Positions 17,524 through 24,439 of a DNA stretch of 24,439 nucleotides are shown piece by piece. The position numbers and the translations under genes were made by a program. The notes below the pieces were generated by a model that made no database searches, was not told the DNA's origin, and saw only the letters and a list, made by a program, of their open reading frames with translations. Source of the DNA: Reyranella sp. (GTDB lineage: Bacteria; Pseudomonadota; Alphaproteobacteria; Reyranellales; Reyranellaceae). The stretch is from the NCBI GenBank assembly GCA_004296815.1, contig SCVT01000626.1:1-24439 (forward strand). The letters run 5' to 3'. Each line of letters starts with the position of its first letter. The stretch's first letter is position 1.

Positions 17524-17532
17524 TTCCATCGC

Positions 17533-18705
17533 ATGCTGCCGTTGTCCGACACGCTCGTTCTCGATCTCACGCAGGTCATCGCCGGCCCCACCGCCGGCCA
17601 GATCCTGGGCGACATGGGCGCCGACGTGATCAAGGTCGAGCCCCTGAACGGCGAGCACTTCCGCCCGCACTTCGGCGGCGCCTGGGTGCCCTCGATGAAC
17701 CGCAACAAGCGCGGCCTCGCGCTCGACCTGCGCACAACGGGCGGCCGCGACGTGCTGATGCGGCTCGTGAAGAAGGCCGACGTGTTCATGGAGGCCTTCA
17801 CGCCGGGCGTCATCGACAAGTTGGGCTTCGGCTGGGAGACCGTGTCGAAGGCCAACCCGCGCCTCGTCTACGCCTCGGTGTCGGGCTACGGCCAGACCGG
17901 CCCCTATTCGCCGCGCGCCGGCTACGATCCCTGCATCCAGGCCGAGATCGGCCTGATGGACGCGACCGGGCCCTACCAGGGCGAGATGTGCCGCGTCGGC
18001 ACTGCGCCCATCGACTACGCGACCGGCCTCGCCTGCGCGGGCGGCATCGCCTTCGCCCTGCTCGGCCGCCACAAGACCGGCAAGGGCCAGCGCCTCGACC
18101 TGTCGCTGTTCGACGTCGGCATGCACATGATGAGCCACTGGATCACCAACCATGGGCTCACCGGCGAGAACCCCGAGCGCATGGGCACGTCCAACACCAT
18201 CCTCTGCCCGCTGCGCGTCTTCCCCACCAAGACGCAGCCGGTGTTCATCGCCGGCACCAACGATGCCTTCTGGCGCCTGCTCTGCACGGCGCTCGGCAAG
18301 CAGGACTGGCTGGGCGACGCACGCTTCGCGACCAACGCCGGCAGGGTCGAGCATCGCTCCACCCTCGAGCCGATGATCGAGGCCTACTTCCTGCAGCACA
18401 CCGCCGACGAGCTGCTGGGCAGACTGATCCCCGCCGGCATGCCCTGCTCGGCCGCCTACAAGGTGAGCGACGTGATCGCGAGCGATCACGCCAAGGCGCG
18501 CGGCACCGTGCTGGAGATCGACTATCCCGGCATCGGCAAGGTTAAGTCGGCCGCCAACCCCATCAAGCTTTCCGACGCCGCCGTCGAGACGCGGCGCAAG
18601 TCGCCCGGGGTCGGCGAACACACGGTCGAGATCATGCGCGAAGTGGGCTATAGCGATTCCGACATCGCCGCCCTCCGTGACGCAAAGGCCATCGCCACGC
18701 CATGA
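17533..18705 (+). CDS. Family III CoA-transferase (CaiB/BaiF)
   Basis: A 390-residue CoA-transferase that exchanges CoA between acyl-CoA and a free acid through an enzyme-bound anhydride. Seen: LVLDLTQVIAGPTAGQILGDMGADVIKVE (residues ~7-35), NRNKRGLALDLRTTGGRDVL, VYASVSGYGQTGPYS, QAEIGLMDATG, and APIDYATGL, whose Asp161 is the expected catalytic residue; then GKGQRLDLSLFD. An ATG at 17455 would add 26 residues, but the ATG at 17533 has GGAGGAG upstream and starts directly before the conserved fold. Divergent from the amidohydrolase gene. It overlaps the deacetylase gene downstream (ATGA), so the two are probably coupled. Acyl substrate unknown. Confidence 0.9.
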   Translation: MLPLSDTLVLDLTQVIAGPTAGQILGDMGADVIKVEPLNGEHFRPHFGGAWVPSMNRNKRGLALDLRTTGGRDVLMRLVKKADVFMEAFTPGVIDKLGFGWETVSKANPRLVYASVSGYGQTGPYSPRAGYDPCIQAEIGLMDATGPYQGEMCRVGTAPIDYATGLACAGGIAFALLGRHKTGKGQRLDLSLFDVGMHMMSHWITNHGLTGENPERMGTSNTILCPLRVFPTKTQPVFIAGTNDAFWRLLCTALGKQDWLGDARFATNAGRVEHRSTLEPMIEAYFLQHTADELLGRLIPAGMPCSAAYKVSDVIASDHAKARGTVLEIDYPGIGKVKSAANPIKLSDAAVETRRKSPGVGEHTVEIMREVGYSDSDIAALRDAKAIATP

Positions 18706-19733
18706 AGATCGTCTATTCCGACAAGCACGCCGGACACGACCCGCAGACCTTCATCGTCCGCGGCGTGAAGCAGAGGAGCGCCGAGCAGCCCGAGCGCGCC
18801 ACGCGCCTGCTGGCCGCCGCCAAGGCTGCCGGCCACCAGATCCTGCCGCCGAAGGAATACGGCGCCGCCCCGGCCGCCACGGTGCACTCGGCCGACTACA
18901 TCGACTTCCTGCAGGTCGCCGCGCGCGACTGGGCCAAGCTGCCGGGCGCCGGGCCCGAGGTGGTGCCGAACATGCACCCCGCCCGCGCCCACGCCTCCTA
19001 CCCCAAGGCGCTGGCCGGCCGCGCCGGTTGGCACCAGGCCGACATGGCCTGCCCGATCGGTCCGCACACCTGGGAGGCGGCCCTCTCCGCCACCGAGGTC
19101 GCCGCGACCGCCGCCGACATGGTGCTGAACGGCGAGACCCACGCCTATGCGCTCTGCCGGCCGCCCGGCCATCACGCCTATGCCGACATGGCGGGCGGCT
19201 TCTGCTTCCTGAACAACTCCGCCGTCGCCGCGCAACGACTGCGGGCCGCGCACCAGCGCGTCGCGATCTTCGATGTCGACGTCCATCACGGCAACGGCAC
19301 GCAGGGCATCTTCTACGAGCGCGACGACGTGCTCACCGTGTCGATCCACGCCGACCCCGCCTGGTACTACCCCTACTTCTGGGGTCACGCCCAGGAGCAG
19401 GGCGCGGGCAAGGGCCAGGGCTTCAACCTCAACCTGCCGCTGCCGCTGGGCTCGCCCGACCAGCCGTGGCTCGAGGCCGGCGACAAGGCGCTCGCCCGCA
19501 TCAAGGACTTCCAGCCGACCGCGCTCGTGGTGGCGCTGGGCCTCGACGCCAGCGAGAGCGACCCGCTGCAGGGCCTCAAGGTGACGGGCGCGGGCTTCCA
19601 TGCGATGGCGGAGAAGATCGCCCGCCTCGGCCTGCCGACCGTCCTCGTCCAGGAAGGCGGCTATCTCGGCGACGATCTCGGCCGTAATCTCGTCCAGTTC
19701 CTCGCCGGCTTCGAGAAAGGCCGCACGTCCTAA
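18702..19733 (+). CDS. Acetylpolyamine amidohydrolase-like zinc deacetylase (histone deacetylase superfamily)
   Basis: A 343-residue cytosolic hydrolase of the arginase/deacetylase fold. Seen: CRPPGHHAYADMAGGFCFLNN with catalytic His157 and His158; DVDVHHGNGTQ with Zn ligands Asp193 and His195; LGLDASESDP with third Zn ligand Asp282; and EGGY with Tyr321. These positions differ by only one or two residues from the Mycoplana ramosa acetylpolyamine amidohydrolase as I recall it (His158/159, Asp195, His197, Asp284, Tyr323; 341 residues). It would release acetate from acetylated polyamines or other N-acetyl amines. It fits the polyamine-type importer at 8708-12387 functionally but is not in the same operon. 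ATG 18702 overlaps the CoA-transferase stop. Other class II-like deacetylase substrates remain possible. Confidence 0.87.
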   Translation: MKIVYSDKHAGHDPQTFIVRGVKQRSAEQPERATRLLAAAKAAGHQILPPKEYGAAPAATVHSADYIDFLQVAARDWAKLPGAGPEVVPNMHPARAHASYPKALAGRAGWHQADMACPIGPHTWEAALSATEVAATAADMVLNGETHAYALCRPPGHHAYADMAGGFCFLNNSAVAAQRLRAAHQRVAIFDVDVHHGNGTQGIFYERDDVLTVSIHADPAWYYPYFWGHAQEQGAGKGQGFNLNLPLPLGSPDQPWLEAGDKALARIKDFQPTALVVALGLDASESDPLQGLKVTGAGFHAMAEKIARLGLPTVLVQEGGYLGDDLGRNLVQFLAGFEKGRTS

Positions 19734-19755
19734 CCGATCCCTCCTAACCGATCCT
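19728..19755 (+). repeat. 14-bp tandem duplication across the deacetylase stop codon
   Basis: TCCTAACCGATCCC (19728-19741) is followed directly by TCCTAACCGATCCT (19742-19755), 13 of 14 bases identical. The first copy contains the TAA stop (19731-19733), the second repeats it in the spacer before poxB. This looks like a recent slippage duplication with no coding effect. Confidence 0.8.
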
Positions 19756-19775
19756 TCGCACCACGGAGCAGCGAC

Positions 19776-21497
19776 ATGGCACGCACGATCGCCGACCTCA
19801 TGGCCGAAACCCTGCGCGCCGCGGGCGTCGAGCGCATCTACGGCGTCGCCGGCGACTCGCTGAACGGCTTCACCGATTCGCTGCGCCGCATGAAGGAGAT
19901 CGACTGGGTGCACGTGCGCCACGAGGAGGCCGGCGCCTTCGCCGCCGGCGCCGAGGCGCACCTCACGGGCAAGCTCGCGGTCTGTGCCGGAAGCTGCGGC
20001 CCGGGCAACATGCATCTCGTGAACGGCCTGTTCGACTGCTACCGCAGCCGCGTGCCGGTCTTGGCCATCGCCGCCCACATCCCGAGCGCCGAGATCGGCG
20101 GCCACTACTTCCAGGAGACGCACCCCGAGCAGCTGTTCGGCGAGTGTGCGCACTATGTCGAGACCGTCACCAACCCCGAGCAGATGCCCCGCGTGCTCGA
20201 CAAGGCGATCCGCGTCGCCATCGCCGAGCGCGGCGTCGCCGTGATCGTGATCCCGGGCGACGTGGCGCTGCTCGAGACCAAGGCCAAGGCCGCGACCTGG
20301 TTCGCGCCCGAGCCGCCGGTGGTGCGCCCCTCCGACTCGCAGCTCGACGCGCTCGCCAAGCTCCTGAACGACGGCAAGAAGGTCACCATGATGTGCGGCG
20401 CGGGTTGCGCCGGCGCGCATGCGGCCGTCGTCGAGCTTGCGAAGACCCTCAAGGCGCCGATCGTGCATTCGCTGCGCGGCAAGGAGCATGTCGAGTACGA
20501 CAATCCCTACGATGTCGGCATGACCGGCCTGATCGGCTTTTCCTCGGGCTATGCCGCGATGAAGGAGTGCGACACGCTCCTGCTGCTGGGCACCGACTTC
20601 CCCTATCGGCAGTTTTACCCTGAGAAGGCCAAGGTCGCGCAGGTCGACATCCGCGCCGAAAGCCTCGGCAACCGCTGCCGCCTCGACATCGGCGTGGTGG
20701 GCGATGTCGGCGACACGATCGCGGCCCTGCTGCCGAAACTCAAGGCGAAGACCGACACCAAGTTCCTCGACGCGGCGCTCGCGCACTACAAGAAGGCGCG
20801 CGCCGACCTGGACGAGCTGGCCGAGGGCCGCGCCGGCGGCAAGCAGATCCATCCGCAGTACGTCGCGCGGCTCCTGAGCGAACTCGCCTCCGACGATGCG
20901 GTCTTCACCGCCGACGTCGGCACGCAGTCGGTGTGGGCGGCGCGCTATCTCAAGATGAACGGCAAGCGCCGGCTGATCGGCTCGTTCAACCACGCCTCGA
21001 TGGCCAACGCCATGCCGCAGGCGATCGGCGCACAGGCCTCGCACAAGGGCCGGCAGGTCATCTCGATGTCGGGCGACGGCGGCTTCTCGATGATGATGGG
21101 CGACTTCATCAGCCTCACCCAGCTCGATCTGCCGGTGAAGGTCGTTGTGCTGAACAACGGCACGCTGGGCTTCGTCGAGATGGAGATGAAGGCCTCGGGC
21201 TTCGTCGACACCGCCGTCGAGCTGAAGAACCCCAACTTCGCCGCGATGGCCGAGGCGATGGGCATCAAGGGCTTCAGGGTCGAGGACCCTCAGAAGCTGG
21301 AAGGCGTGCTGCGCGAGGCGCTGGCCCACAAGGGTCCCGTGCTGGTCGACGTGGTGAGCGCGCGCCAGGAGCTCGCCATGCCGCCCAAGACCACGATCGA
21401 GCAGGCCTACGGCTTCAGCCTGTTCCTGATGCGCGCCGTTATGGACGGCCGCGCCAAGCAGATCATCGATCTCGCGAAGACGAACCTCAGGCTCTAA
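19776..21497 (+). CDS. poxB: Pyruvate:ubiquinone oxidoreductase (pyruvate dehydrogenase, quinone), PoxB
   Basis: A 573-residue thiamine-diphosphate and FAD enzyme converting pyruvate to acetate and CO2 while reducing membrane quinone. Seen: a TPP-binding N-domain with [22 protein letters not shown], where Glu50 matches the cofactor-activating Glu50 of E. coli Pox[30 protein letters not shown]; a central FAD domain with [21 protein letters not shown], nearly identical to the E. coli sequence I recall; a C-domain with [13 protein letters not shown] (Asp434, Mg-TPP motif) ending NN; and a C-terminal lipid-binding-type segment ending LAKTNLRL. Length equals the E. coli 572. It stands 42 bp after the deacetylase with its own GGAG site. 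Both enzymes yield acetate, so shared acetate metabolism is possible. Confidence 0.95.
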   Translation: MARTIADLMAETLRAAGVERIYGVAGDSLNGFTDSLRRMKEIDWVHVRHEEAGAFAAGAEAHLTGKLAVCAGSCGPGNMHLVNGLFDCYRSRVPVLAIAAHIPSAEIGGHYFQETHPEQLFGECAHYVETVTNPEQMPRVLDKAIRVAIAERGVAVIVIPGDVALLETKAKAATWFAPEPPVVRPSDSQLDALAKLLNDGKKVTMMCGAGCAGAHAAVVELAKTLKAPIVHSLRGKEHVEYDNPYDVGMTGLIGFSSGYAAMKECDTLLLLGTDFPYRQFYPEKAKVAQVDIRAESLGNRCRLDIGVVGDVGDTIAALLPKLKAKTDTKFLDAALAHYKKARADLDELAEGRAGGKQIHPQYVARLLSELASDDAVFTADVGTQSVWAARYLKMNGKRRLIGSFNHASMANAMPQAIGAQASHKGRQVISMSGDGGFSMMMGDFISLTQLDLPVKVVVLNNGTLGFVEMEMKASGFVDTAVELKNPNFAAMAEAMGIKGFRVEDPQKLEGVLREALAHKGPVLVDVVSARQELAMPPKTTIEQAYGFSLFLMRAVMDGRAKQIIDLAKTNLRL

Positions 21498-21567
21498 GGC
21501 AGCACACCATTGAGCGAGGATGTGCCGTCTTGCCTGTTACGATCTTTGGGAACAGTGAGGCGCTGGC

Positions 21568-21951
21568 ATGATCGAGCAGGTTGAGTGGAGCTTGTTGACG
21601 GAGCACTTCGAAGCTGCCGCCGTGTTGAACAAGCCGCTTCGCTACTTCGAGTACGACAGGCAGATACGCTTTACGATGGCGTTAGATGGGCTCGACTACT
21701 ACAAGGCGGCATTGCTTGCTGGAAGCAAGCCCGGGTGGATTGCAGTTCTGAAGCAATACCGTGGGAACAACCCGGACCACACGTCTATATATCTGAACCC
21801 AGCTATCGGTGATCTGTCGATCATACACGGCATCGTGTCGGAAGTTGTTACTGGGCTGGGGTTGACTGAGTCAGATGTTATCTGGCGTAGAGACGCCATA
21901 GACGAAAGAGTCGTTGAGGCCGCCAGACAATACTACGCCAAGCCAGCATGA
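21568..21951 (+). CDS. Hypothetical protein, lower-GC orphan gene
   Basis: A 127-residue protein I do not recognise. Seen: MIEQVEWSLLTEHFEAAAVL at the start; a soluble mixed composition rich in Tyr and Trp; YLNPAIGDLSIIHGIVSEVV in the middle; and WRRDAIDERVVEAARQYY near the end. No signal peptide, membrane helix or cysteine is visible. Hand count gives about 53% G+C for 21601-21900, far below its neighbours, with codons such as TTA, AGA and ATA that are rare elsewhere here; this suggests recent transfer. ATG 21568 has GAGG nearby. The GC-rich shadow frames make it less certain, but the atypical composition with a full open frame argues for a real gene. A terminator follows at 22006. Confidence 0.6.
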   Translation: MIEQVEWSLLTEHFEAAAVLNKPLRYFEYDRQIRFTMALDGLDYYKAALLAGSKPGWIAVLKQYRGNNPDHTSIYLNPAIGDLSIIHGIVSEVVTGLGLTESDVIWRRDAIDERVVEAARQYYAKPA

Positions 21952-21968
21952 CGGTGGCGGTCTCTGAT

Positions 21969-21996
21969 TTGCAGGTTCGGCAGGTTCTGCTAAAAT
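21969..21996 (+). promoter_or_regulatory. Sigma-70-like promoter with 9-bp tandem repeat in its spacer
   Basis: TTGCAG (21969-21974), 16 nt, then TAAAAT (21991-21996). The spacer is largely built from GCAGGTTCG (21971-21979) and GCAGGTTCT (21980-21988), a tandem repeat that could bind a regulator. A start near 22003 would be only a few bases before the terminator stem at 22006, and no gene follows on this strand. It could drive a very short RNA or be fortuitous. Confidence 0.35.
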
Positions 21997-22005
21997 CTCT
22001 CTATA

Positions 22006-22035
22006 GGCTGGCGCTCTTCGGGCGCCGGCCTTTTT
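22006..22035 (+). terminator. Rho-independent terminator
   Basis: GGCTGGCGC (22006-22014) pairs with GCGCCGGCC (22022-22030), nine pairs including one T-G wobble, with a seven-base loop and TTTTT directly after (22031-22035). It ends transcription of the hypothetical gene and possibly poxB. The rest of the 21952-22139 gap holds the promoter-like element, one imperfect GC-rich dyad (22084-22118, no T-tail) and nothing else recognisable. Confidence 0.8.
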
Positions 22036-22139
22036 CGTGGCCGGAACGTGCCGCGCTTTTTCGACACCGACTGCGGCGCATGACGCCGGGAAAAGCCTGT
22101 CGCGGCTAGCTTCCGGCGATCCGAGTCCCAAGCCTGTGT

Positions 22140-22970
22140 TCAGTCGCCGCCGTTGCCGCCCACGACGTAGACGGTGAGCCGGTCGGGCAGCGTGTTCTTC
22201 GCCACGTCGATGGTGCGGCTGTCGGGCCAGACGAAGGCCGCGTCCTGGTCCTGCATCAGCTCCTCGAAGCGCGCGACCTGGCCGCGTCCCCAGTAGTGCA
22301 TCGGCAGCACGACCTTGGGCTGGATCTGGCGCACGACCTCGACCATCACCGGCAGGCCCACCGTGTAGGCGCCGTCGATCGGCACCATCAGCACGTCGAT
22401 GCGGCCGAGCTCCTCGAGATGCTCCGGAGTGAGTCGGTGATGCAGGTGGCCGAGATGGGCGATGCAAAGATCGCCGATCGTGTAGGTGAAGATCGAGTTG
22501 CCGTTGATGCGGGCCGCCCCGCCGCCCCAGTCGCGCGCGTTGGTCGGCAGGTTGGCGACCTTCATGTCCTTCAAGGTCACGTTGTGGCGCGCCTCGGTCT
22601 CGCCCGGCTTGCTCGGCCAACCCGGCAGCACGTAGGTGATGCCCTCCTCGGGATGGTCGGTGTAGTGCGTCGAGTGCGCGTTGTTCATCGTCACGATGTC
22701 GGGCTTGCGGCCGAAGCCATTCAGTCCGTTGTAGTCGGTGATGGCGCGCACGCCCTCCGGCGTGTCGATCTCGAAGCTCGAATGGCCGAGGAAGGTGATG
22801 GTCGCGCGGCTGGGCGACAGCTTCTCCGCGAACCGCATCCCGTCGAGCGAAGCCACCCGCACGCCGGTGTCCAGGAGAACGAGGTTCTTGGAGCAGCGCG
22901 CGAGTGCCGGCCCCGCCAGCAGGGCAACGGCGGTGGCGCAGAGAGCGGCGACGGAAAATCGAAGGGACAT
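22140..22970 (-). CDS. Exported metallo-beta-lactamase-fold protein with altered metal-binding motifs
   Basis: A 276-residue protein distantly like the UlaG/RomA-type metallo-hydrolases (COG2220 group). Seen: a signal peptide (LCATAVALLAGPALARC) implying a periplasmic location; ITFLGHSSFEI and the following ITDYNG, typical first strands; then VTMNNAHSTHYTDH where the family has THxHxDH; NSIFTYTIGDLCIAHLGHLHHRLT, where GDLGH is usual; and VVLPMHYW with the last conserved His. The first His and the Asp of HxHxDH are Asn and Thr, and the bridging Asp of GDLGH is His. ATG 22970 has GGAGG five bases upstream; a longer frame to 23078 is not supported by a signal peptide. Function unknown; hydrolase activity is uncertain. 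Confidence 0.8.
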   Translation of the reverse strand: MSLRFSVAALCATAVALLAGPALARCSKNLVLLDTGVRVASLDGMRFAEKLSPSRATITFLGHSSFEIDTPEGVRAITDYNGLNGFGRKPDIVTMNNAHSTHYTDHPEEGITYVLPGWPSKPGETEARHNVTLKDMKVANLPTNARDWGGGAARINGNSIFTYTIGDLCIAHLGHLHHRLTPEHLEELGRIDVLMVPIDGAYTVGLPVMVEVVRQIQPKVVLPMHYWGRGQVARFEELMQDQDAAFVWPDSRTIDVAKNTLPDRLTVYVVGGNGGD

Positions 22971-23061
22971 TGAGCCTCCGGAGCAGGACGGCAGCTTCCC
23001 CCCAGATGCAGTCGATATGCCAGTCCCTGAATCCCTTTGACTCTCACTTTGCAGGCAACTA

Positions 23062-23076
23062 GAACAAAAGAAGAAC
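23062..23076. promoter_or_regulatory. LexA (SOS) box of alphaproteobacterial type
   Basis: GAAC (23062-23065), seven bases, GAAC (23073-23076), which reads GTTC-N7-GTTC on the minus strand, the direct-repeat LexA site known from Alphaproteobacteria. It is 40 bp before the imuA start, the expected place for DNA-damage control of this cassette. The divergent metallo-beta-lactamase-fold gene starts 92 bp away. Confidence 0.85.
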
Positions 23077-23115
23077 ATTTAATCCCCAACGCGTTCCAAG
23101 CCCGACGAGGGGGCG

Positions 23116-23946
23116 ATGCCGGTCATTTCCCCGAATGCCTCTGCTCCTCCCGCTGCCAACGACCTGCTGGCCCCGGTCCCGACCGCCTTGCGCGAAAAGG
23201 TCCGCCGGCTGGAGCGGGCGAACAGCGCCCAGAGGAGCGGCCGCGCCGCCGCCGTCCCCACCGGCCTGGCGGCCGTCGACGCCCTGCTGCCCGACGGCGG
23301 GCTGCTGACGGGCGCCCTGCACGAGATCGAGGCGGGCCCCGGCCCCTCCGGCCGTGTGGCGCCGCACGATGGCGCGGCGCTCGCCTTCACCGCCCATCTG
23401 CTCGGCCGCTTCGGTCCCGGCACGATCCTTTGGTGCCGCCGCCCGACCGGCACCTTCGATGCCCCGCCCTATGCCCCGGCCCTCGCCGCCTGGTTCGATC
23501 CGGCGCGTCTGCTGATGGTCACGGCGCGCCGCGACGAGGATCTCTTCTGGGCGATGGAGGAAGGGCTGCGCTGCCCCGGCATCGCGGCCGTCGTCGGCGA
23601 GACGCGCGCCGCCGATCCCACCGCCGGCCGCCGCCTGTCGCTCGCCGCCGAGAAGAACGGCGTGCCTGCCCTTCTCCTGCGCGCGCAGCCCGCGCCGCCG
23701 CAAAGCGTGTGCGCGACGCGCTGGCGTATCGCCTCCGCGCCCTCGCACTCGACGCCGGGCCTCACCGATGTCGGCGCCGCGCGCTGGCGCCTCGAATTGC
23801 GGCGCAACCGCTTCGGCACGCCGTCCGCCGCCGAAATCCCGTCCTGGCTCCTGGAGTGGAACGATGAAACGCATTGTCTCGCTGTGGTTCCCCAAGCTCT
23901 CCACGGATCGCCTGGCACGTTCCACGAAGAAAGACTGGTCGGATAA
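23116..23946 (+). CDS. imuA: ImuA, SOS mutagenesis cassette protein (RecA/SulA-like)
   Basis: A 276-residue RecA-fold-like protein that works with ImuB and the DnaE2 polymerase in error-prone repair after DNA damage. Seen: LREKVRRLER near residue 25-35; then VPTGLAAVDALLPDGGLLTGALHEIEAG (about 48-75), the ImuA signature; GAALAFTAHLLGRFGPGTILWC; and RLLMVTARRDEDLFWAMEEGLRC, typical of the family. ATG 23116 follows GAGGGGG. The gene overlaps imuB by 83 bp, longer than usual, so its last ~27 codons (after about LEWNDETHC) are encoded in both frames and may be a non-conserved extension. Controlled by the LexA box upstream. Confidence 0.9.
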   Translation: MPVISPNASAPPAANDLLAPVPTALREKVRRLERANSAQRSGRAAAVPTGLAAVDALLPDGGLLTGALHEIEAGPGPSGRVAPHDGAALAFTAHLLGRFGPGTILWCRRPTGTFDAPPYAPALAAWFDPARLLMVTARRDEDLFWAMEEGLRCPGIAAVVGETRAADPTAGRRLSLAAEKNGVPALLLRAQPAPPQSVCATRWRIASAPSHSTPGLTDVGAARWRLELRRNRFGTPSAAEIPSWLLEWNDETHCLAVVPQALHGSPGTFHEERLVG

Positions 23947-24439
23947 GTCGGCCGCCACCGTCGTCTGGCACGACGGCTGCCCGCGCCTCGCCGCCGTCAA
24001 TCCGCATGCCCGCACCGCGGGCCTCCGTCCGCACATGCGGCTGGCCGATGCGCGCGCGCTGCTGCCCGATCTCGTCACGACCGCGGGCGAGCCGCAGGCC
24101 GACCGCCGCCTGGTCGAGACCGTGGCCAGCTGGTGCGACCGCTACACGCCCTGGGTGGCGATCGATCCGTTGGGCGGCGCACTCGCCGAAGAAGGAGCCG
24201 AGACCTGCAGCGCCGGCGGCTTCGGCGGCGATGCCGGCCTGCTGCTCGATGTGACGGGTTGCACCCATCTCTTCGGTGACGGCGAGGCGGGCGAGCGCGC
24301 CCTGCTGGCCGATCTCGTCGCGCGGCTCGCGCGCCACGATCTCTCCTGCCGCGTCGCCATGGCCGACACGGCGGGCGCGGCCTGGGCGCTGGCGCGCTTC
24401 GCCGAGCGCCAGGCCGATCTCTACTGCCCGCCCCGCGGC
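23864..24439 (+). CDS. imuB: ImuB, Y-family polymerase-like SOS mutagenesis protein (N-terminal part)
   Basis: The first 192 codons of imuB, cut by the window end. Seen: MKRIVSLWFPKLSTDRL, the standard ImuB opening; VVWHDGCPRLAAVNPHARTAGLRPHMRLADARALLPDL, corresponding to Y-family fingers/palm; YTPWVAIDP; and LLLDVTGCTHLFGDGE, the ImuB form of the palm motif. ImuB proteins generally lack the full catalytic acidic set and act as beta-clamp-linked adaptors for DnaE2; the rest cannot be checked here. ATG 23864 lies inside imuA (83-bp overlap), and the product runs in the ImuB frame from its first residue, so the overlap is genuine. Confidence 0.92.
   Translation, partial: MKRIVSLWFPKLSTDRLARSTKKDWSDKSAATVVWHDGCPRLAAVNPHARTAGLRPHMRLADARALLPDLVTTAGEPQADRRLVETVASWCDRYTPWVAIDPLGGALAEEGAETCSAGGFGGDAGLLLDVTGCTHLFGDGEAGERALLADLVARLARHDLSCRVAMADTAGAAWALARFAERQADLYCPPRG

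Noticed and set aside
17455..17532. CoA-transferase start at ATG 17455
   Set aside because: No ribosome site precedes it and the extra 26 residues are not like the family; the ATG at 17533 has GGAGGAG.
18648..21329. An 893-codon open frame on the minus strand
   Set aside because: It lies antisense to the deacetylase and PoxB genes, has low-complexity His/Asp/Arg/Gly-rich composition typical of shadow frames in high-GC DNA, and shows no family motifs.
21971..21990. GGTTCG-like sequence as part of a tRNA T-arm
   Set aside because: No acceptor, anticodon or D-arm can be built around it; it is one unit of a 9-bp tandem repeat.
22084..22118. Hairpin as a terminator of the metallo-beta-lactamase-fold gene
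   Set aside because: CGCCGG/CCGGCG with an inner AGCC/GGCT stem can fold, but it has a bulge and no T-run in the minus direction.
22971..23078. Longer N-terminus for the metallo-beta-lactamase-fold protein
   Set aside because: It would bury the signal peptide and run across the SOS box; ATG 22970 has a proper GGAGG.

Overview
The window is GC-rich (about two-thirds G+C by eye) and densely packed chromosomal DNA. It most likely comes from an alphaproteobacterium of the metabolically versatile soil or water type. The support is a GAAC-N7-GAAC site (GTTC-N7-GTTC on the other strand, the alphaproteobacterial LexA box) in front of an imuA-imuB mutagenesis cassette, plus abundant ABC uptake systems, a SoxC-type sulfite dehydrogenase and family III CoA-transferases. 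I cannot name the genus from sequence alone. No rRNA, tRNA, CRISPR array or insertion sequence was seen, and no gene-free stretch exceeds 300 bases.

Layout. 1-692 is the 3' end of a molybdenum hydroxylase large subunit. It converges on a SulP-type anion permease (700-2370, minus). From 2493 to 14089 twelve plus-strand genes run almost without gaps: a benzoate-CoA-ligase-family enzyme; a five-gene HAAT (Liv-type) ABC importer; a four-gene polyamine-type (PotFGHI) importer; and a SoxC-like sulfite dehydrogenase with a small monohaem cytochrome c. Next come a divergent pair, an HxlR-type regulator (minus) and a carboxymuconolactone-decarboxylase-like protein (plus). A minus-strand pair follows (M20 amidohydrolase, then a BenE-type benzoate transporter). 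Divergent from that pair are a CoA-transferase and an acetylpolyamine-amidohydrolase-like deacetylase, followed by a PoxB pyruvate:quinone oxidoreductase. A short orphan gene of lower GC, a terminator, an exported metallo-beta-lactamase-fold protein (minus) and the SOS cassette imuA-imuB (imuB cut by the window end) complete the window.

How the genes may work together. The CoA ligase, the Liv-type importer and BenE suggest uptake and CoA activation of aromatic or related carboxylic acids. The Pot-type importer and the deacetylase suggest polyamine or amine use. The sulfite dehydrogenase and SulP permease would fit disposal of sulfite as sulfate. Many genes are translationally coupled through ATGA, TGATG, GTGA or TTGA overlaps. 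Substrates are inferred from family and context only.

The gene content is mostly ordinary. The parts that repay a second look are non-coding or residue-level: a hairpin that would bury the soxC ribosome binding site; paired CTAC-N7-GTAG operators lying on facing -10 boxes; a nested palindrome, operator and seven-codon leader ORF before the CoA ligase; a metallo-beta-lactamase-fold protein with altered metal-ligand motifs; and a promoter placed almost directly on a terminator beside a low-GC orphan gene.
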